This document shows, in pieces, positions 13,098 through 21,797 of a stretch of 26,183 nucleotides of DNA. The position numbers and the translations under genes are program-made. How positions within the stretch are numbered: position 1 is the stretch's first letter; each line of letters begins with the position of its first letter. A model generated the notes under the pieces. It searched no databases, was not told the origin of the DNA, and was given only the letters and a program-made list of their open reading frames with translations. The stretch comes from a bacterium (GTDB lineage Bacteria; UBP15; UBA6099), in the NCBI GenBank assembly GCA_029564595.1, contig JAKQPS010000132.1, forward strand, positions 1-26,183, read 5' to 3'.

Positions 13098-14606
13098 ATG
13101 ATTGGAAAAATTATCTCGATATTATCGAAATTATCTGTGACGGCATGTCTTGTTTGTTTGATAATAGCGGGCCCCTATACTGCAAATGCGTCGCAGAACG
13201 GCCCGCGCGCCGTATCTCTCGCCGAATGCATACTGACATCCCTCGAGAGAAACCCGGACATATCGGCCAGAAGGATCAGCGCGGACAACGCGCTACTGAA
13301 TGTCACGATTGAAGACAGTGAATTTGACGCGGCGTTTTCATCCGGTTTCACGCTCGGCGACGCCAATCGGCCCACGGCCAGTTTTCTTGACGGAGTGAAG
13401 CGGTCGACTTTCACCGCTCAATCAGCATACGGGGCCAAGACGCGCAGAGGAGATTCCTATTCGCTGACCGCTTCTCATTCCCGGACCGACACGAGAGAGG
13501 GAGGCTCCGGAATAAATCCCGCCGATTCATCCAACTTGACTTTCAAATACTCCCGCCCTCTAGGCAGAGGCTCCGGGCGCGAGTTCAATGAATCGCGTCT
13601 TCGAGTGTCGCTTCTGAACAGCGAAATCTCCGGACATCAACTTAAATCGAAGCTGCTGGAAGTTATTTACGGCGTTGAGAAAGCCTACTGGGAGCTTGCG
13701 TACGCGGAGCGGAGTTTTGACACAAGAAAAGAGGCGCTGGCGCTTGCTGAAAAGACGCTGAAACGAACGCGCGACATGGCCGACGCGGGGGCTTTGCCCG
13801 CATCTCACATTGTTCTGGTCGAAGCTCAGACCGCCGCTAGAGAGTTGGAAAAAATTGCGGCGGAAGGCGCGTTGGAAAACGCCGCACTTGAATTGAAAAC
13901 AATCATGAATATCTCTCCCGGAGACGAATTATGGGGATCAAAAATCACTGCGTCGGACGCTCTGACGGCCGAGGTGTCTTTTTCGCCGTATCCGTTCGAC
14001 TCCGCTTATGAGAAAGCGCTCGCGTCCAGACCTGACGTTCTTGCAGCGGCAAAAAACGTGGACGCTCGAACAATTGAGACGTCCGCAGCGAAAAACAACG
14101 CCAAACGCGGTTTCAGTTTCGAGTTTCAGACAAGCCTAGACGGGATGGACAACGGAGCAGGAGGAGCGGCAAGAGACATTATAGACGCAAGACATCCGTC
14201 CGCGCAGGCGGGATTCACTGTGGATTTCCCTGTAGGCATGCGTTACGCCAAAGCGCGTCTGGCTCAGAGCGAGAACAACGAAGCGGCCGCCCGGCTCGAA
14301 TATGAAAAGACGGCGCAACGCGCGGCTGTCGAAATTGCAAGGGCCGAGATCGCGCTCGTAACCGCCGCCAAGAAGATAGACGCCGCCCGCGCCTCAACGC
14401 GCTTCTCTGAAAAAAAACTTGCCGAGGAAGAGGATAAACATACGCTGGGCATGGCCGTGACTCAGGACGTATTGGAATATCAGAACGATCTTTTCTCGGC
14501 GAAATTGAATGAACTGAGAGCTTTAATTGATTTCAGGGAGGCAGCCGCGGCATATCTGCACACGCTCGGCTCTCTGGCGGAAAGCAGAGGAGTGGATATC
14601 GAGTAA
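13098..14606 (+). CDS. TolC-type outer-membrane efflux protein
   Basis: A 502-residue outer-membrane channel subunit. An N-terminal signal peptide (about 1-32: hydrophobic LSVTACLVCLIIAGPYTANA) precedes two long helical repeats of the outer-membrane efflux type. In the first, VEKAYWELAYAERSFDTRKE leads a coiled coil; the second contains ALASRPDVLAAAKNV, then QAGFTVDFPVGMRYAKARLA and a final coiled coil. It would trimerise into the exit duct of the pump encoded by the next two genes. I chose the ATG at 13098 because AAGGA stands eight bases before it and a signal peptide follows. It is the first gene of a three-gene operon; the next gene begins 44 bases downstream. Confidence 0.9.
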   Translation: MIGKIISILSKLSVTACLVCLIIAGPYTANASQNGPRAVSLAECILTSLERNPDISARRISADNALLNVTIEDSEFDAAFSSGFTLGDANRPTASFLDGVKRSTFTAQSAYGAKTRRGDSYSLTASHSRTDTREGGSGINPADSSNLTFKYSRPLGRGSGREFNESRLRVSLLNSEISGHQLKSKLLEVIYGVEKAYWELAYAERSFDTRKEALALAEKTLKRTRDMADAGALPASHIVLVEAQTAARELEKIAAEGALENAALELKTIMNISPGDELWGSKITASDALTAEVSFSPYPFDSAYEKALASRPDVLAAAKNVDARTIETSAAKNNAKRGFSFEFQTSLDGMDNGAGGAARDIIDARHPSAQAGFTVDFPVGMRYAKARLAQSENNEAAARLEYEKTAQRAAVEIARAEIALVTAAKKIDAARASTRFSEKKLAEEEDKHTLGMAVTQDVLEYQNDLFSAKLNELRALIDFREAAAAYLHTLGSLAESRGVDIE

Positions 14607-14650
14607 TCCGGCGATGCGCGCCGAACCATAGAAAAGCAGAGGACAATAAA

Positions 14651-15811
14651 ATGAGAATGACGATGAAAATCAAGATTGCGGCGATGCTGGTTGCGGCGGG
14701 AACGATGTGCGCGACGGGGTGTTCCAAGAAAAGCGCGCCGGCTAACGAGTCTGCGGGAGCGCCATCCGCCGCCGCGGCGCAAAATAAGCCGGGAGGGCCC
14801 GGCGGCGCGGGGCAACTGAAAACCGCGACTGTCGAGACCCGACAGATAAGTCTCAAAAGAGAATACATCGGCGAAGTCGCTCCGGCGTATTCAGTGGAAG
14901 CGCGCGGAACGGCGTCGGGGTGGCTGGCAAATTTGAAAGTGGACATAGGCAGCAGAGTCGCCGCCGGACAAGAGCTTTGCAGAATAGACAATGAGGAGCT
15001 TAAGGCGCAAGCGGAACAGGCGCGAGCCGGAATCGCGGCGGCGGAGTTCGCTCTCGCCAGAGCCGAAGCCGCGCTCGAACAAGTCGGCAACGAGGCGGCG
15101 CGGGCGGAATCTCTCTACTCGAAAGGATATATTTCGCAGCGCGAGCTTGAAAGCGCGCAGTCCACGCGCAAACAGCACAAGGCGTCTGTGGACGCGGCGC
15201 GCGCTCAATTGGATCAAGCGACGGCGCAGTTGAAAACAGCTCAGTCGCGTCTGAACGACACCGCGATTCGCGCTCCGTTCTCAGGGGTTGTCGCGGAAAG
15301 ATATCTGGACAATGGGGCTTACGTGTCGCCTTCCAGCGCGATCCTTCGGCTCATAGACGATTCAGAGGCGAAAGTCGTTATTAACGCTGTCGAAGAGGAT
15401 GTGCCGTGGATTAAGATAGGCGCGGACGCGGAAGTCACAGTGGACGCATGGCCGGGCCGCTCCTTCTCCGCTAAAGTGAAAAGAGTTTCTCCATCCATAG
15501 ACAGAAACAGCAGAACGGGCGCGGTTGAAATTATTCTGCCAAACAAATCCGGCGACTTGAGAACGGGGATGACGGCAAGAGTCAGGCTGACGGTGGCTCA
15601 TAAGGAACAAGCTCTCACGCTTCCTGCGGGCGCTCTGAAATCGGACGCCGGCGCGACTTATGTAATGTTGAAAACCGCAGGGGAACCAGAAAGACGCGAA
15701 GTTCAGACGGGGATAAAAACCTCGGAATCGGTTGAAATCCTGTCCGGGCTGACTGAGGGAGATGTGGTTGTGGTGGCGGGAACCTCCGCCGGAGGGAGAG
15801 GGAATAGATGA
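14651..15811 (+). CDS. RND efflux membrane-fusion protein (lipoprotein)
   Basis: A 386-residue periplasmic adaptor linking the RND permease to the TolC-type channel. The N-terminus is a lipoprotein signal ending ATGC (Cys24), followed by a Gly/Pro/Ala-rich tether. Next come the lipoyl half-motifs (GWLANLKVDIGSRVAAGQEL), a long alpha-helical hairpin rich in Ala, Glu and Arg (about 115-200) and the second lipoyl half (AIRAPFSGVVAERYLDNGAY). The beta-barrel (IDRNSRTGAVEIILPN) and membrane-proximal domain close the protein. AGAGGA lies upstream of the ATG. The last four bases overlap the permease start (ATGA), so translation is coupled. Confidence 0.93.
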   Translation: MRMTMKIKIAAMLVAAGTMCATGCSKKSAPANESAGAPSAAAAQNKPGGPGGAGQLKTATVETRQISLKREYIGEVAPAYSVEARGTASGWLANLKVDIGSRVAAGQELCRIDNEELKAQAEQARAGIAAAEFALARAEAALEQVGNEAARAESLYSKGYISQRELESAQSTRKQHKASVDAARAQLDQATAQLKTAQSRLNDTAIRAPFSGVVAERYLDNGAYVSPSSAILRLIDDSEAKVVINAVEEDVPWIKIGADAEVTVDAWPGRSFSAKVKRVSPSIDRNSRTGAVEIILPNKSGDLRTGMTARVRLTVAHKEQALTLPAGALKSDAGATYVMLKTAGEPERREVQTGIKTSESVEILSGLTEGDVVVVAGTSAGGRGNR

Positions 15812-18800
15812 GCATATATGAAAAATGCGTCCGCCGCCCCGTCGCCACCCTGATGTGCATTATGGCTGTGATGGCGCTGGGAATGGTCAGCCTTCCCCGG
15901 CTGCCGATAGACTTTTTGCCCAACATCGAACGAAACATGATATCGGTGAACACGACTTACAGCGGAGCCGGCCCGCAGGAAATTGAACGTCTCATAACCG
16001 AGCCGATGGAACGGGCGATGTCCACCATCAATAATGTCACCAAGGTGTCGTCGACATCTAGAGAAGGCTCTTCGAGCGTGAGGATAGAGTTCGCTTGGGG
16101 AACGAACATGGACGCGGCGATGAACGACGTCAGAGACAAGGTCGGACAGGCGAAAAGACTATTGCCTGATGACGCGGACGAGCCGACGGTGTTCAAGTTC
16201 GACACATCAATGATTCCGGTAATGACGCTCACGGTGACCGGCGACATGTCGGCAGTCGACCTCAAAGAGTACGTGGAAAACGAACTGAGATATCGGTTCG
16301 AGCAGATACCCGGCGTTGCCGCGGTCGATGTGTCCGGAGGGGAGACTAGGGAGATTAAGGTAGACGTCAACGCTGCAAGACTGGCTTCTCTCGGATTGCC
16401 TATTGACACTGTGGTCGCCGCAATAAAAAGAGAGAACCGGGATGTTCCCGGCGGATATGTGGAGGAAGGAGACAACGAGTTTCTTGTTCGGGGCAAAGGC
16501 GAGTTCTTGGATGTCCACGACATCGGCAATGTGATTGTGTCTAACAAAGGAGCGGCTCCGGTCTATGTAAGAGATGTCGCGAACGTTTATGAAAGCGTGG
16601 TGGAAAAGCGCTCGGACACCCGGCTCATGGGACGCCAAGGCGTGTTAATGACCATAAGAAAACAGTCGGGCGAGAACACAGTGAAGGTGGCGGACAATGT
16701 GCGCGCAAGGATAGAGCGAGTCAAGCCGATGCTGCCGAAGGGAGCGGACATCCGGGTGATGTTCGACACATCTCAGACAGTCAAGGATTCGATTTCCCAG
16801 TTGAGAGTTTCAGGCCTTGTCGGCGGCGTGATCGCGCTGTTCATACTTCTGTTTTTTTTGAGAAACGTTCGTTCAACGCTGATAATCTTCACCGCCATCC
16901 CCTTCTCGCTTATAAGCGCGTTCATTTTGCTTTATTTCAGCGGCATGACCATCAACATCATGTCTCTCGGCGGGCTTGCTCTGGGCGTAGGCATGATGGT
17001 GGACAACTCAGTAGTCGTTCTTGAAAACATCTACAGGCACAGAGCCGAAGGAATGGGAAGATTCGAAGCGGCTATAAAAGGTTCCGCCGAAGTGGCGTCG
17101 GCGGTGACGGCGTCAACGTTCACGACTGTATGCGTGTTCGCTCCTCTTATTTTCGTAGGGGGAATGAGCGGAATCTTTTTCAAGGAATTGGGCGTGACTG
17201 TCGTTGTTTCGCTTCTTGCGTCGCTTGTGGTTTCTCTCACTCTTGTGCCTATGCTTGCCTCCAGATTCCTAAAAGTCCGGTTGGAAAGCTCTGAGAAAAG
17301 CGCCGCTGACAAGGGGATTTACGGATTATATGGAAAAGCTCTGAAAGGAGTTTTTAAATATCGGATTGCCGTGATATTTATAATCGTCGCCGTTTTCGCA
17401 GGCGGAGCGTTCATTCTGAAAAGCCGGATAGGGAGCGAATATATCCCCCAAGTTGATGAAGGACAGATAAGCGCCAGTTTCGAACTGCCTGTCGGCACAA
17501 AGCTTGAGATCTCTTCTCGAGAAATGGCTAAGCTGGAAAAAATCATTGCTGAAACTCCCGAATTGGCGAACATGTACGCTCAGGTGGGATCCGGCGGAGG
17601 CGGAATGCCGGGAGCTCCCGGAGGCTCAGGCTCTAACTCCGGCTCGTTTCGAATTATGCTTGTTCCAAAAAATGAAAGACAGCGAACGACAACCGAGATC
17701 GCTAATGACCTGAGGGAAAAGCTGACGGCTGTGGCTTCGGGCAGAGTTTGGGTGCAGGAGTCCGGATCGATAATGCAGCGCATAATGGGCGGCGGGCAGG
17801 AAAGCAGACTCGAGTTGAACATACGAGGACACGATCTTGACGCCGGGGACAGGCTCGCGCAAATGGTGGCAAAAATTGTCGACGAGACTCCGGGCGCGGC
17901 CAATTCGAGAGTGTCCCGAACTCCCGGCAGCCCTGAGATGAACATTGTTGTGGACAGAGAGAAAGCGGGCGCGCTGGGACTAAGCCCCGCCGCCGTGGGC
18001 GATACTGTGAGAACATGCTTAGACGGCTCGGTGGCGACTCAACTAAGACGCGAAGGAGACGAAATCGACGTAAGAGTCCGGCTTCGCCCCGAGGACAGAC
18101 GTGGAGTGGAAGACATCGGAAACATCCTAGTCACAGTGCCCGGCGTAAGCGCCCCTGTTCCCCTCAGAGGCATAGTCAAACAAAGCATGGATTCCGGCCC
18201 GGCTCAGATTCAACGAGTGGATCAGGAAAGATACACCTCGGTTTCAGGCTCATACACAGGCGACGTTCCTATGGGTTCCGTTAACAATGAGATTATGGCC
18301 AAAATCAGGAAACTGGATATTCCTTCAGGCTTCTCAATCGATTTCGTCGGCGAGGAAACGGAACGAAGGGAAGCTTTCAAAAGCATGATGCTCGCCTTCA
18401 TTTTGGCGATTGCTCTGGTCTATATGGTGATGGCGACTCAATTCGAATCCTTGTTGCATCCTCTTCTGATTATGTTCACAGTGCCTCTGGGCGCTCTCGG
18501 CGTGATGCTTGCATTATTCATAACGGGAACAAATCTCAGCCTAATGGCATACCTCGGAATAATAATGCTGGCGGGAATTATTGTGAACAACGCTATTGTC
18601 TACATTGATTTCATTAATAGACTGAGGCGCGAAGGCATGACGCTGGACGAGGCTATTGTTCAAACAGGCAAATTGCGACTCCGGCCTATCCTGATGACGA
18701 CTCTTACAACTGCTCTCGCTCTGATACCAATGTCTCTAGGATTAGGCGCCGGCTCGGAGATGCAAGCGCCTCTGGGCAGAGTGGTTATCGGCGGACTTCT

Positions 18801-18900
18801 TGTCGGTTCGATGTTGACTCTTTTCTTTATTCCCGCGCTGTATTCTCTGGTGGAGAACTTCTTGGCCAAATCTAAAGCCCGAAGAAAAGCGGCTGAATGA
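15808..18900 (+). CDS. RND-family efflux permease (HAE1 type)
   Basis: A 1030-residue inner-membrane proton-driven pump, full length. It has the usual two repeats: a helix at 12-32, a periplasmic porter loop, then six-helix blocks at about 335-500 and 855-1020. In helix 4 the proton-relay pair reads D399-N400 (GMMVDNSVVVLENI) instead of Asp-Asp, and in helix 10 the Lys of AcrB is Asn927 (GIIVNNAIVYIDF). These changes are common in relatives from other phyla and suggest a single essential Asp. A Gly/Ser-rich stretch (about 595-614, GSGGGGMPGAPGGSGS) lies within the second porter loop. Substrates could be drugs, lipids or secreted products; sequence does not tell. Confidence 0.93.
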   Translation: MSIYEKCVRRPVATLMCIMAVMALGMVSLPRLPIDFLPNIERNMISVNTTYSGAGPQEIERLITEPMERAMSTINNVTKVSSTSREGSSSVRIEFAWGTNMDAAMNDVRDKVGQAKRLLPDDADEPTVFKFDTSMIPVMTLTVTGDMSAVDLKEYVENELRYRFEQIPGVAAVDVSGGETREIKVDVNAARLASLGLPIDTVVAAIKRENRDVPGGYVEEGDNEFLVRGKGEFLDVHDIGNVIVSNKGAAPVYVRDVANVYESVVEKRSDTRLMGRQGVLMTIRKQSGENTVKVADNVRARIERVKPMLPKGADIRVMFDTSQTVKDSISQLRVSGLVGGVIALFILLFFLRNVRSTLIIFTAIPFSLISAFILLYFSGMTINIMSLGGLALGVGMMVDNSVVVLENIYRHRAEGMGRFEAAIKGSAEVASAVTASTFTTVCVFAPLIFVGGMSGIFFKELGVTVVVSLLASLVVSLTLVPMLASRFLKVRLESSEKSAADKGIYGLYGKALKGVFKYRIAVIFIIVAVFAGGAFILKSRIGSEYIPQVDEGQISASFELPVGTKLEISSREMAKLEKIIAETPELANMYAQVGSGGGGMPGAPGGSGSNSGSFRIMLVPKNERQRTTTEIANDLREKLTAVASGRVWVQESGSIMQRIMGGGQESRLELNIRGHDLDAGDRLAQMVAKIVDETPGAANSRVSRTPGSPEMNIVVDREKAGALGLSPAAVGDTVRTCLDGSVATQLRREGDEIDVRVRLRPEDRRGVEDIGNILVTVPGVSAPVPLRGIVKQSMDSGPAQIQRVDQERYTSVSGSYTGDVPMGSVNNEIMAKIRKLDIPSGFSIDFVGEETERREAFKSMMLAFILAIALVYMVMATQFESLLHPLLIMFTVPLGALGVMLALFITGTNLSLMAYLGIIMLAGIIVNNAIVYIDFINRLRREGMTLDEAIVQTGKLRLRPILMTTLTTALALIPMSLGLGAGSEMQAPLGRVVIGGLLVGSMLTLFFIPALYSLVENFLAKSKARRKAAE

Positions 18901-18961
18901 GCGATAAACGCAGAAAAAAGAAATAAGCAAAGTATAAACAATTCAAACAGCACATTCGGCT

Positions 18962-18991
18962 TTGACACGCGCGCGCCGTTTGGAATATCAT
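18962..18991 (+). promoter_or_regulatory. Sigma-70-type promoter for the propeller-like gene
   Basis: TTGACA (18962-18967), an 18-base GC-rich spacer, then TATCAT (18986-18991). It sits about 45 bases before the next gene, in the 136-base gap after the efflux operon. Confidence 0.6.
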
Positions 18992-19036
18992 ATTGCCACA
19001 ACGCGAGGTTCACTTGCGCATAGGAAGGACTCTGCA

Positions 19037-20263
19037 ATGTTTGGAAAAAAAGGCTCTTGTTGTTGTCTTGCTTCTCTTTTTAGATTGGTTTTTAGCTTGA
19101 TCTTCATGGCGTTGTTCGCGCTTGCGGCCTGCGCAGCTTATCTTCAAATAGCAAAAGCTCCGGTCGAGTTCGATGAATCCGCCGCAGCGCGCGTTTCTTT
19201 TTCCCCTTTGGAGAAAGTGGTTCCGTCAGATAAGCTTCCTTCAAACTTGGCTCTTTCCAAATCGAACAACAATCTCGATATCACAAAATTCAAGGGGAGA
19301 TACTATTTCGCTTTCCGCTCCGCCCCTACCCACTTCGCGTCTCCCAAAACCACAATCTATCTATTAAGCTCTTCCGACCTCTCATCTTGGCAGTATGAAA
19401 CCGAGTTCAAGATGGGAAGCGACTTGAGGGAGCCGAGGTTCTTGGCTTTCAAGGACAAGTTGTTTTTCTACTTTTTTCAAGGCGGAGGGAATCCTTTGTC
19501 ATTCGCTCCTCAGAGCATGTATGTATCCGAGCGCTCGGCGGAAGGCGAATGGTCTCAGCCGAAACCGTTTTACGAGCCGGGATATGTCGTTTGGCGTGTT
19601 AAAGAACGCGGCGGCAAAGCTTACATGAGCGTTTATTACGGAGTCGGACTTTATTCAGACGAGCATCGGGAAGGCTCTTTGCAATTGCTTGTATCGGACG
19701 ACGGCTTGAATTACGCGCCGGTTGACGGCAAAAAAGTGACCGCCGAGGCTAGCGCCGAAGAAGGCGAGTTCGAGTTCGACGAGGATGGAACTTTGTACGC
19801 GACAGTCCGAATGGAGATGAAGGGGGGGCAGGTTTGCTCCGCCCCAAGAGACAACCTGACCGCGTGGAACTGCAAATTCACTCCTTTTAAATATGATTCC
19901 TCTCTTATGTTCAGACATGGGAAAGATTTTTATGTGGTGGCGAGAAGAAATGTCGACGGCAAATACAACCGGGAATCAACCATCGTGCCCGAATCTCTAC
20001 GCTCTAAGTATTACCTTGTCAGATATTCCCTGTCCCGCAAGCGCACCGCGCTGTACCGCCTTGACAAGGAAAAACTCGAGCTTGTCCCGGTATTGGACTT
20101 CCCGTCAAGAGGCGACACGGCGTTCGCGGGCATAGTGAAAATCGACGACAATAAATACTATCTATTAAATTACAGTTCCGACGTCGACGGTTTCGACTGG
20201 AGTTGGATATGGGGCCAGATAGTAGGAAGCAATATTTACGGAACAGTATTGGAATTTAAATAG
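19037..20263 (+). CDS. Membrane-anchored beta-propeller-like protein (glycosidase-like fold)
   Basis: A 408-residue protein. Three Cys (GSCCCL) precede one hydrophobic segment (about 14-38) that would serve as a membrane anchor or signal. The rest is made of repeated strand-turn units with Asp/aromatic patterns such as FKGRYYFAFRSAP, LSSSDLSSWQYETEF, LREPRFLAFKDKLFFYFFQG and LLVSDDGLNYAPVDGKKV. These resemble the blades of sialidase or GH43-like propellers. I cannot point to a catalytic triad and do not assign an enzyme. ATG at 19037 with AGGA eight bases upstream was chosen over an earlier in-frame ATG that overlaps the promoter. The acetyltransferase and hydrolase genes follow on the same strand with short gaps. 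Confidence 0.55.
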   Translation: MFGKKGSCCCLASLFRLVFSLIFMALFALAACAAYLQIAKAPVEFDESAAARVSFSPLEKVVPSDKLPSNLALSKSNNNLDITKFKGRYYFAFRSAPTHFASPKTTIYLLSSSDLSSWQYETEFKMGSDLREPRFLAFKDKLFFYFFQGGGNPLSFAPQSMYVSERSAEGEWSQPKPFYEPGYVVWRVKERGGKAYMSVYYGVGLYSDEHREGSLQLLVSDDGLNYAPVDGKKVTAEASAEEGEFEFDEDGTLYATVRMEMKGGQVCSAPRDNLTAWNCKFTPFKYDSSLMFRHGKDFYVVARRNVDGKYNRESTIVPESLRSKYYLVRYSLSRKRTALYRLDKEKLELVPVLDFPSRGDTAFAGIVKIDDNKYYLLNYSSDVDGFDWSWIWGQIVGSNIYGTVLEFK

Positions 20264-20301
20264 ATCAGCGAGAAATGCAGGACGGCACGGATGGGATTGA
20301 T

Positions 20302-20814
20302 ATGAGTTTGAGATTGCGCGAAGCCACGGAAAACGATCTCGACACGCTAGTGAGGATGCGCGTATCGCTTCAAAAACATCTTGAAGCTAGGGACCCGAAT
20401 ATATGGAAGTTTTCGCGGCGAGGATTCGAGATAGCTCCGCTTGAGGTTAAAGCCAGACTCCGGAGCAAGAATTCATTTATGGGGGTCGCTGAAGACGAAA
20501 ACGGCCGCATCCTCGGAATGATAATGGCGGAAGCGGCGCAGGATGAATACCGCGACCCCGAACGATTCGGACACATCCACTGGGTCTATGTCGAAGAAGA
20601 ACGCAGGCGCGAGAGCCTCGGCCGCTCGCTGGTTAAAATGGCTCTCAACTTTTTCTCGCGGCGTGGCATCGAACAAATCACCATCGGATATGTGGTCAAC
20701 AACCCTGAAGCTCACGCTTTCTGGGACAAGTTGGGTTTCGTCGCGCGAGTCACTCATTCCAGCGCGACAATGAGCGCGCTTGTGAACAAGCTTTCCGCTC
20801 CCAAAATTCTGTGA
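20302..20814 (+). CDS. GNAT-family N-acetyltransferase
   Basis: 170 residues with the GNAT layout. MSLRLREATENDLDTLVRMR is the usual first strand and helix. IHWVYVEEERRRESLGRSLV is the acetyl-CoA-binding motif A region, with Ser at one of the usual Gly positions. ITIGYVVNNPEAHAFWDKLG, followed by F, is motif B with the typical N-x-x-A-x-x-F-W-x-x-x-G-F ending. It transfers an acetyl group to an amine; the acceptor is unknown. ATG at 20302 begins the family alignment and has GGATGGG upstream; an in-frame ATG at 20275 is the alternative. It starts 38 bases after the preceding gene, probably in the same transcript. Confidence 0.88.
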   Translation: MSLRLREATENDLDTLVRMRVSLQKHLEARDPNIWKFSRRGFEIAPLEVKARLRSKNSFMGVAEDENGRILGMIMAEAAQDEYRDPERFGHIHWVYVEEERRRESLGRSLVKMALNFFSRRGIEQITIGYVVNNPEAHAFWDKLGFVARVTHSSATMSALVNKLSAPKIL

Positions 20815-20854
20815 ATAAATAGGAATAAATGGAGTTAATTGCGCGAGAGATATC

Positions 20855-21631
20855 ATGATGGGAATTCTTCCGCACAAATGCCCGCCGCTGGCCACAGAAC
20901 CGTTTCTCATGAGGCGCGGGAGAATCGGATGCCTGCTCATTCATGGGTTTACCAGTTCTCCCGCTGAAATGGTTTTCTTGTCCGACTATTTGGCGGAACG
21001 AGATATTACAGTGAGCGGAATACAACTGGCCGGACACGGAACCACAGCCGATGAAATGGCTTTGACTGGGTGGAGGGACTGGGCGGAATCCGCGGAACGA
21101 GGTTTGGCCGAACTGAGAGAAATCTGCGACGAGGTATTTGTCGCCGGACTCTCCATGGGCGGAGCTCTCACTCTTTATCTAGCTTCTAGGCACGAGCTTC
21201 CCGCCGCTATTTGCATGGCCGCTGCATCTGAGATTCACGATTGGAAGCTTTTATTGCTGCCTCTTTTTAAGCGCTTTATTCGTTTCTTTCCTAAAATCGG
21301 CGACGACTTTATCGACAAAGAGCAAGCTAAGTATATTGTTGATTATGATTATATACCATTGAACTGCCTTGAGAGCCTTATTGAGTTTTCAGCGGTGGTC
21401 AGAGAATGTCTTCCGAAAGTGATTTGCCCCCTTCTGGCGGTTCAAGGCAGGAAAGACAAGCTTGTCCGTCCGGAAACCGCGCAACATATTTATGACTCTG
21501 TTTCGAGCGTTGACAAACAGATTCTGTGGCTGGATAATTCAGGACATTGCGTCCCTGTAGACGCCCAGCGGGACATCGTTTTTGAAAAAACCCACGAGTG
21601 GATTCGCAGCCATTCGCGCTTTATGTCATGA
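20855..21631 (+). CDS. Alpha/beta hydrolase, carboxylesterase (Est30-like)
   Basis: 258 residues, cytoplasmic, with no signal peptide. The fold is clear: CLLIHGFTSSP (HGF, oxyanion side), LAGHGTTADEM, then the nucleophile elbow VAGLSMGGAL with Ser100, GRKDKLV with Asp201 and NSGHCVPVD with His231. The GHGT box and the W-R-D-W segment match the small carboxylesterase / monoacylglycerol lipase group. It would hydrolyse short-chain or lipid esters. Last of three genes on this strand, 40 bases after the acetyltransferase; two ATGs stand in tandem at 20855. Confidence 0.88.
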   Translation: MMGILPHKCPPLATEPFLMRRGRIGCLLIHGFTSSPAEMVFLSDYLAERDITVSGIQLAGHGTTADEMALTGWRDWAESAERGLAELREICDEVFVAGLSMGGALTLYLASRHELPAAICMAAASEIHDWKLLLLPLFKRFIRFFPKIGDDFIDKEQAKYIVDYDYIPLNCLESLIEFSAVVRECLPKVICPLLAVQGRKDKLVRPETAQHIYDSVSSVDKQILWLDNSGHCVPVDAQRDIVFEKTHEWIRSHSRFMS

Positions 21632-21714
21632 AGCTGAAGCAACAACAAACCGCATCCCGTCATTCAACCCAAACCCATCGCTTTCATCCGAAAATCTTTG
21701 ATTAGGATTCGGTT

Positions 21715-21754
21715 TAAAATAAAAACCGGGCGGCTTTTTCTTCCAGCCGCCCGG
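21715..21754 (-). terminator. Rho-independent terminator of the surface-protein operon
   Basis: A ten-base perfect stem (CCGGGCGGCT with AGCCGCCCGG, nine-base loop) runs, on the minus strand, into TTTTTATTTT. It lies 43 bases beyond the stop of the PorV-type gene. The plus side has no comparable T-tract. Confidence 0.88.
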
Positions 21755-21797
21755 ATGGTTTCTATTTAGCGTGAGATCGCCAAATGCCGTCGCACAA

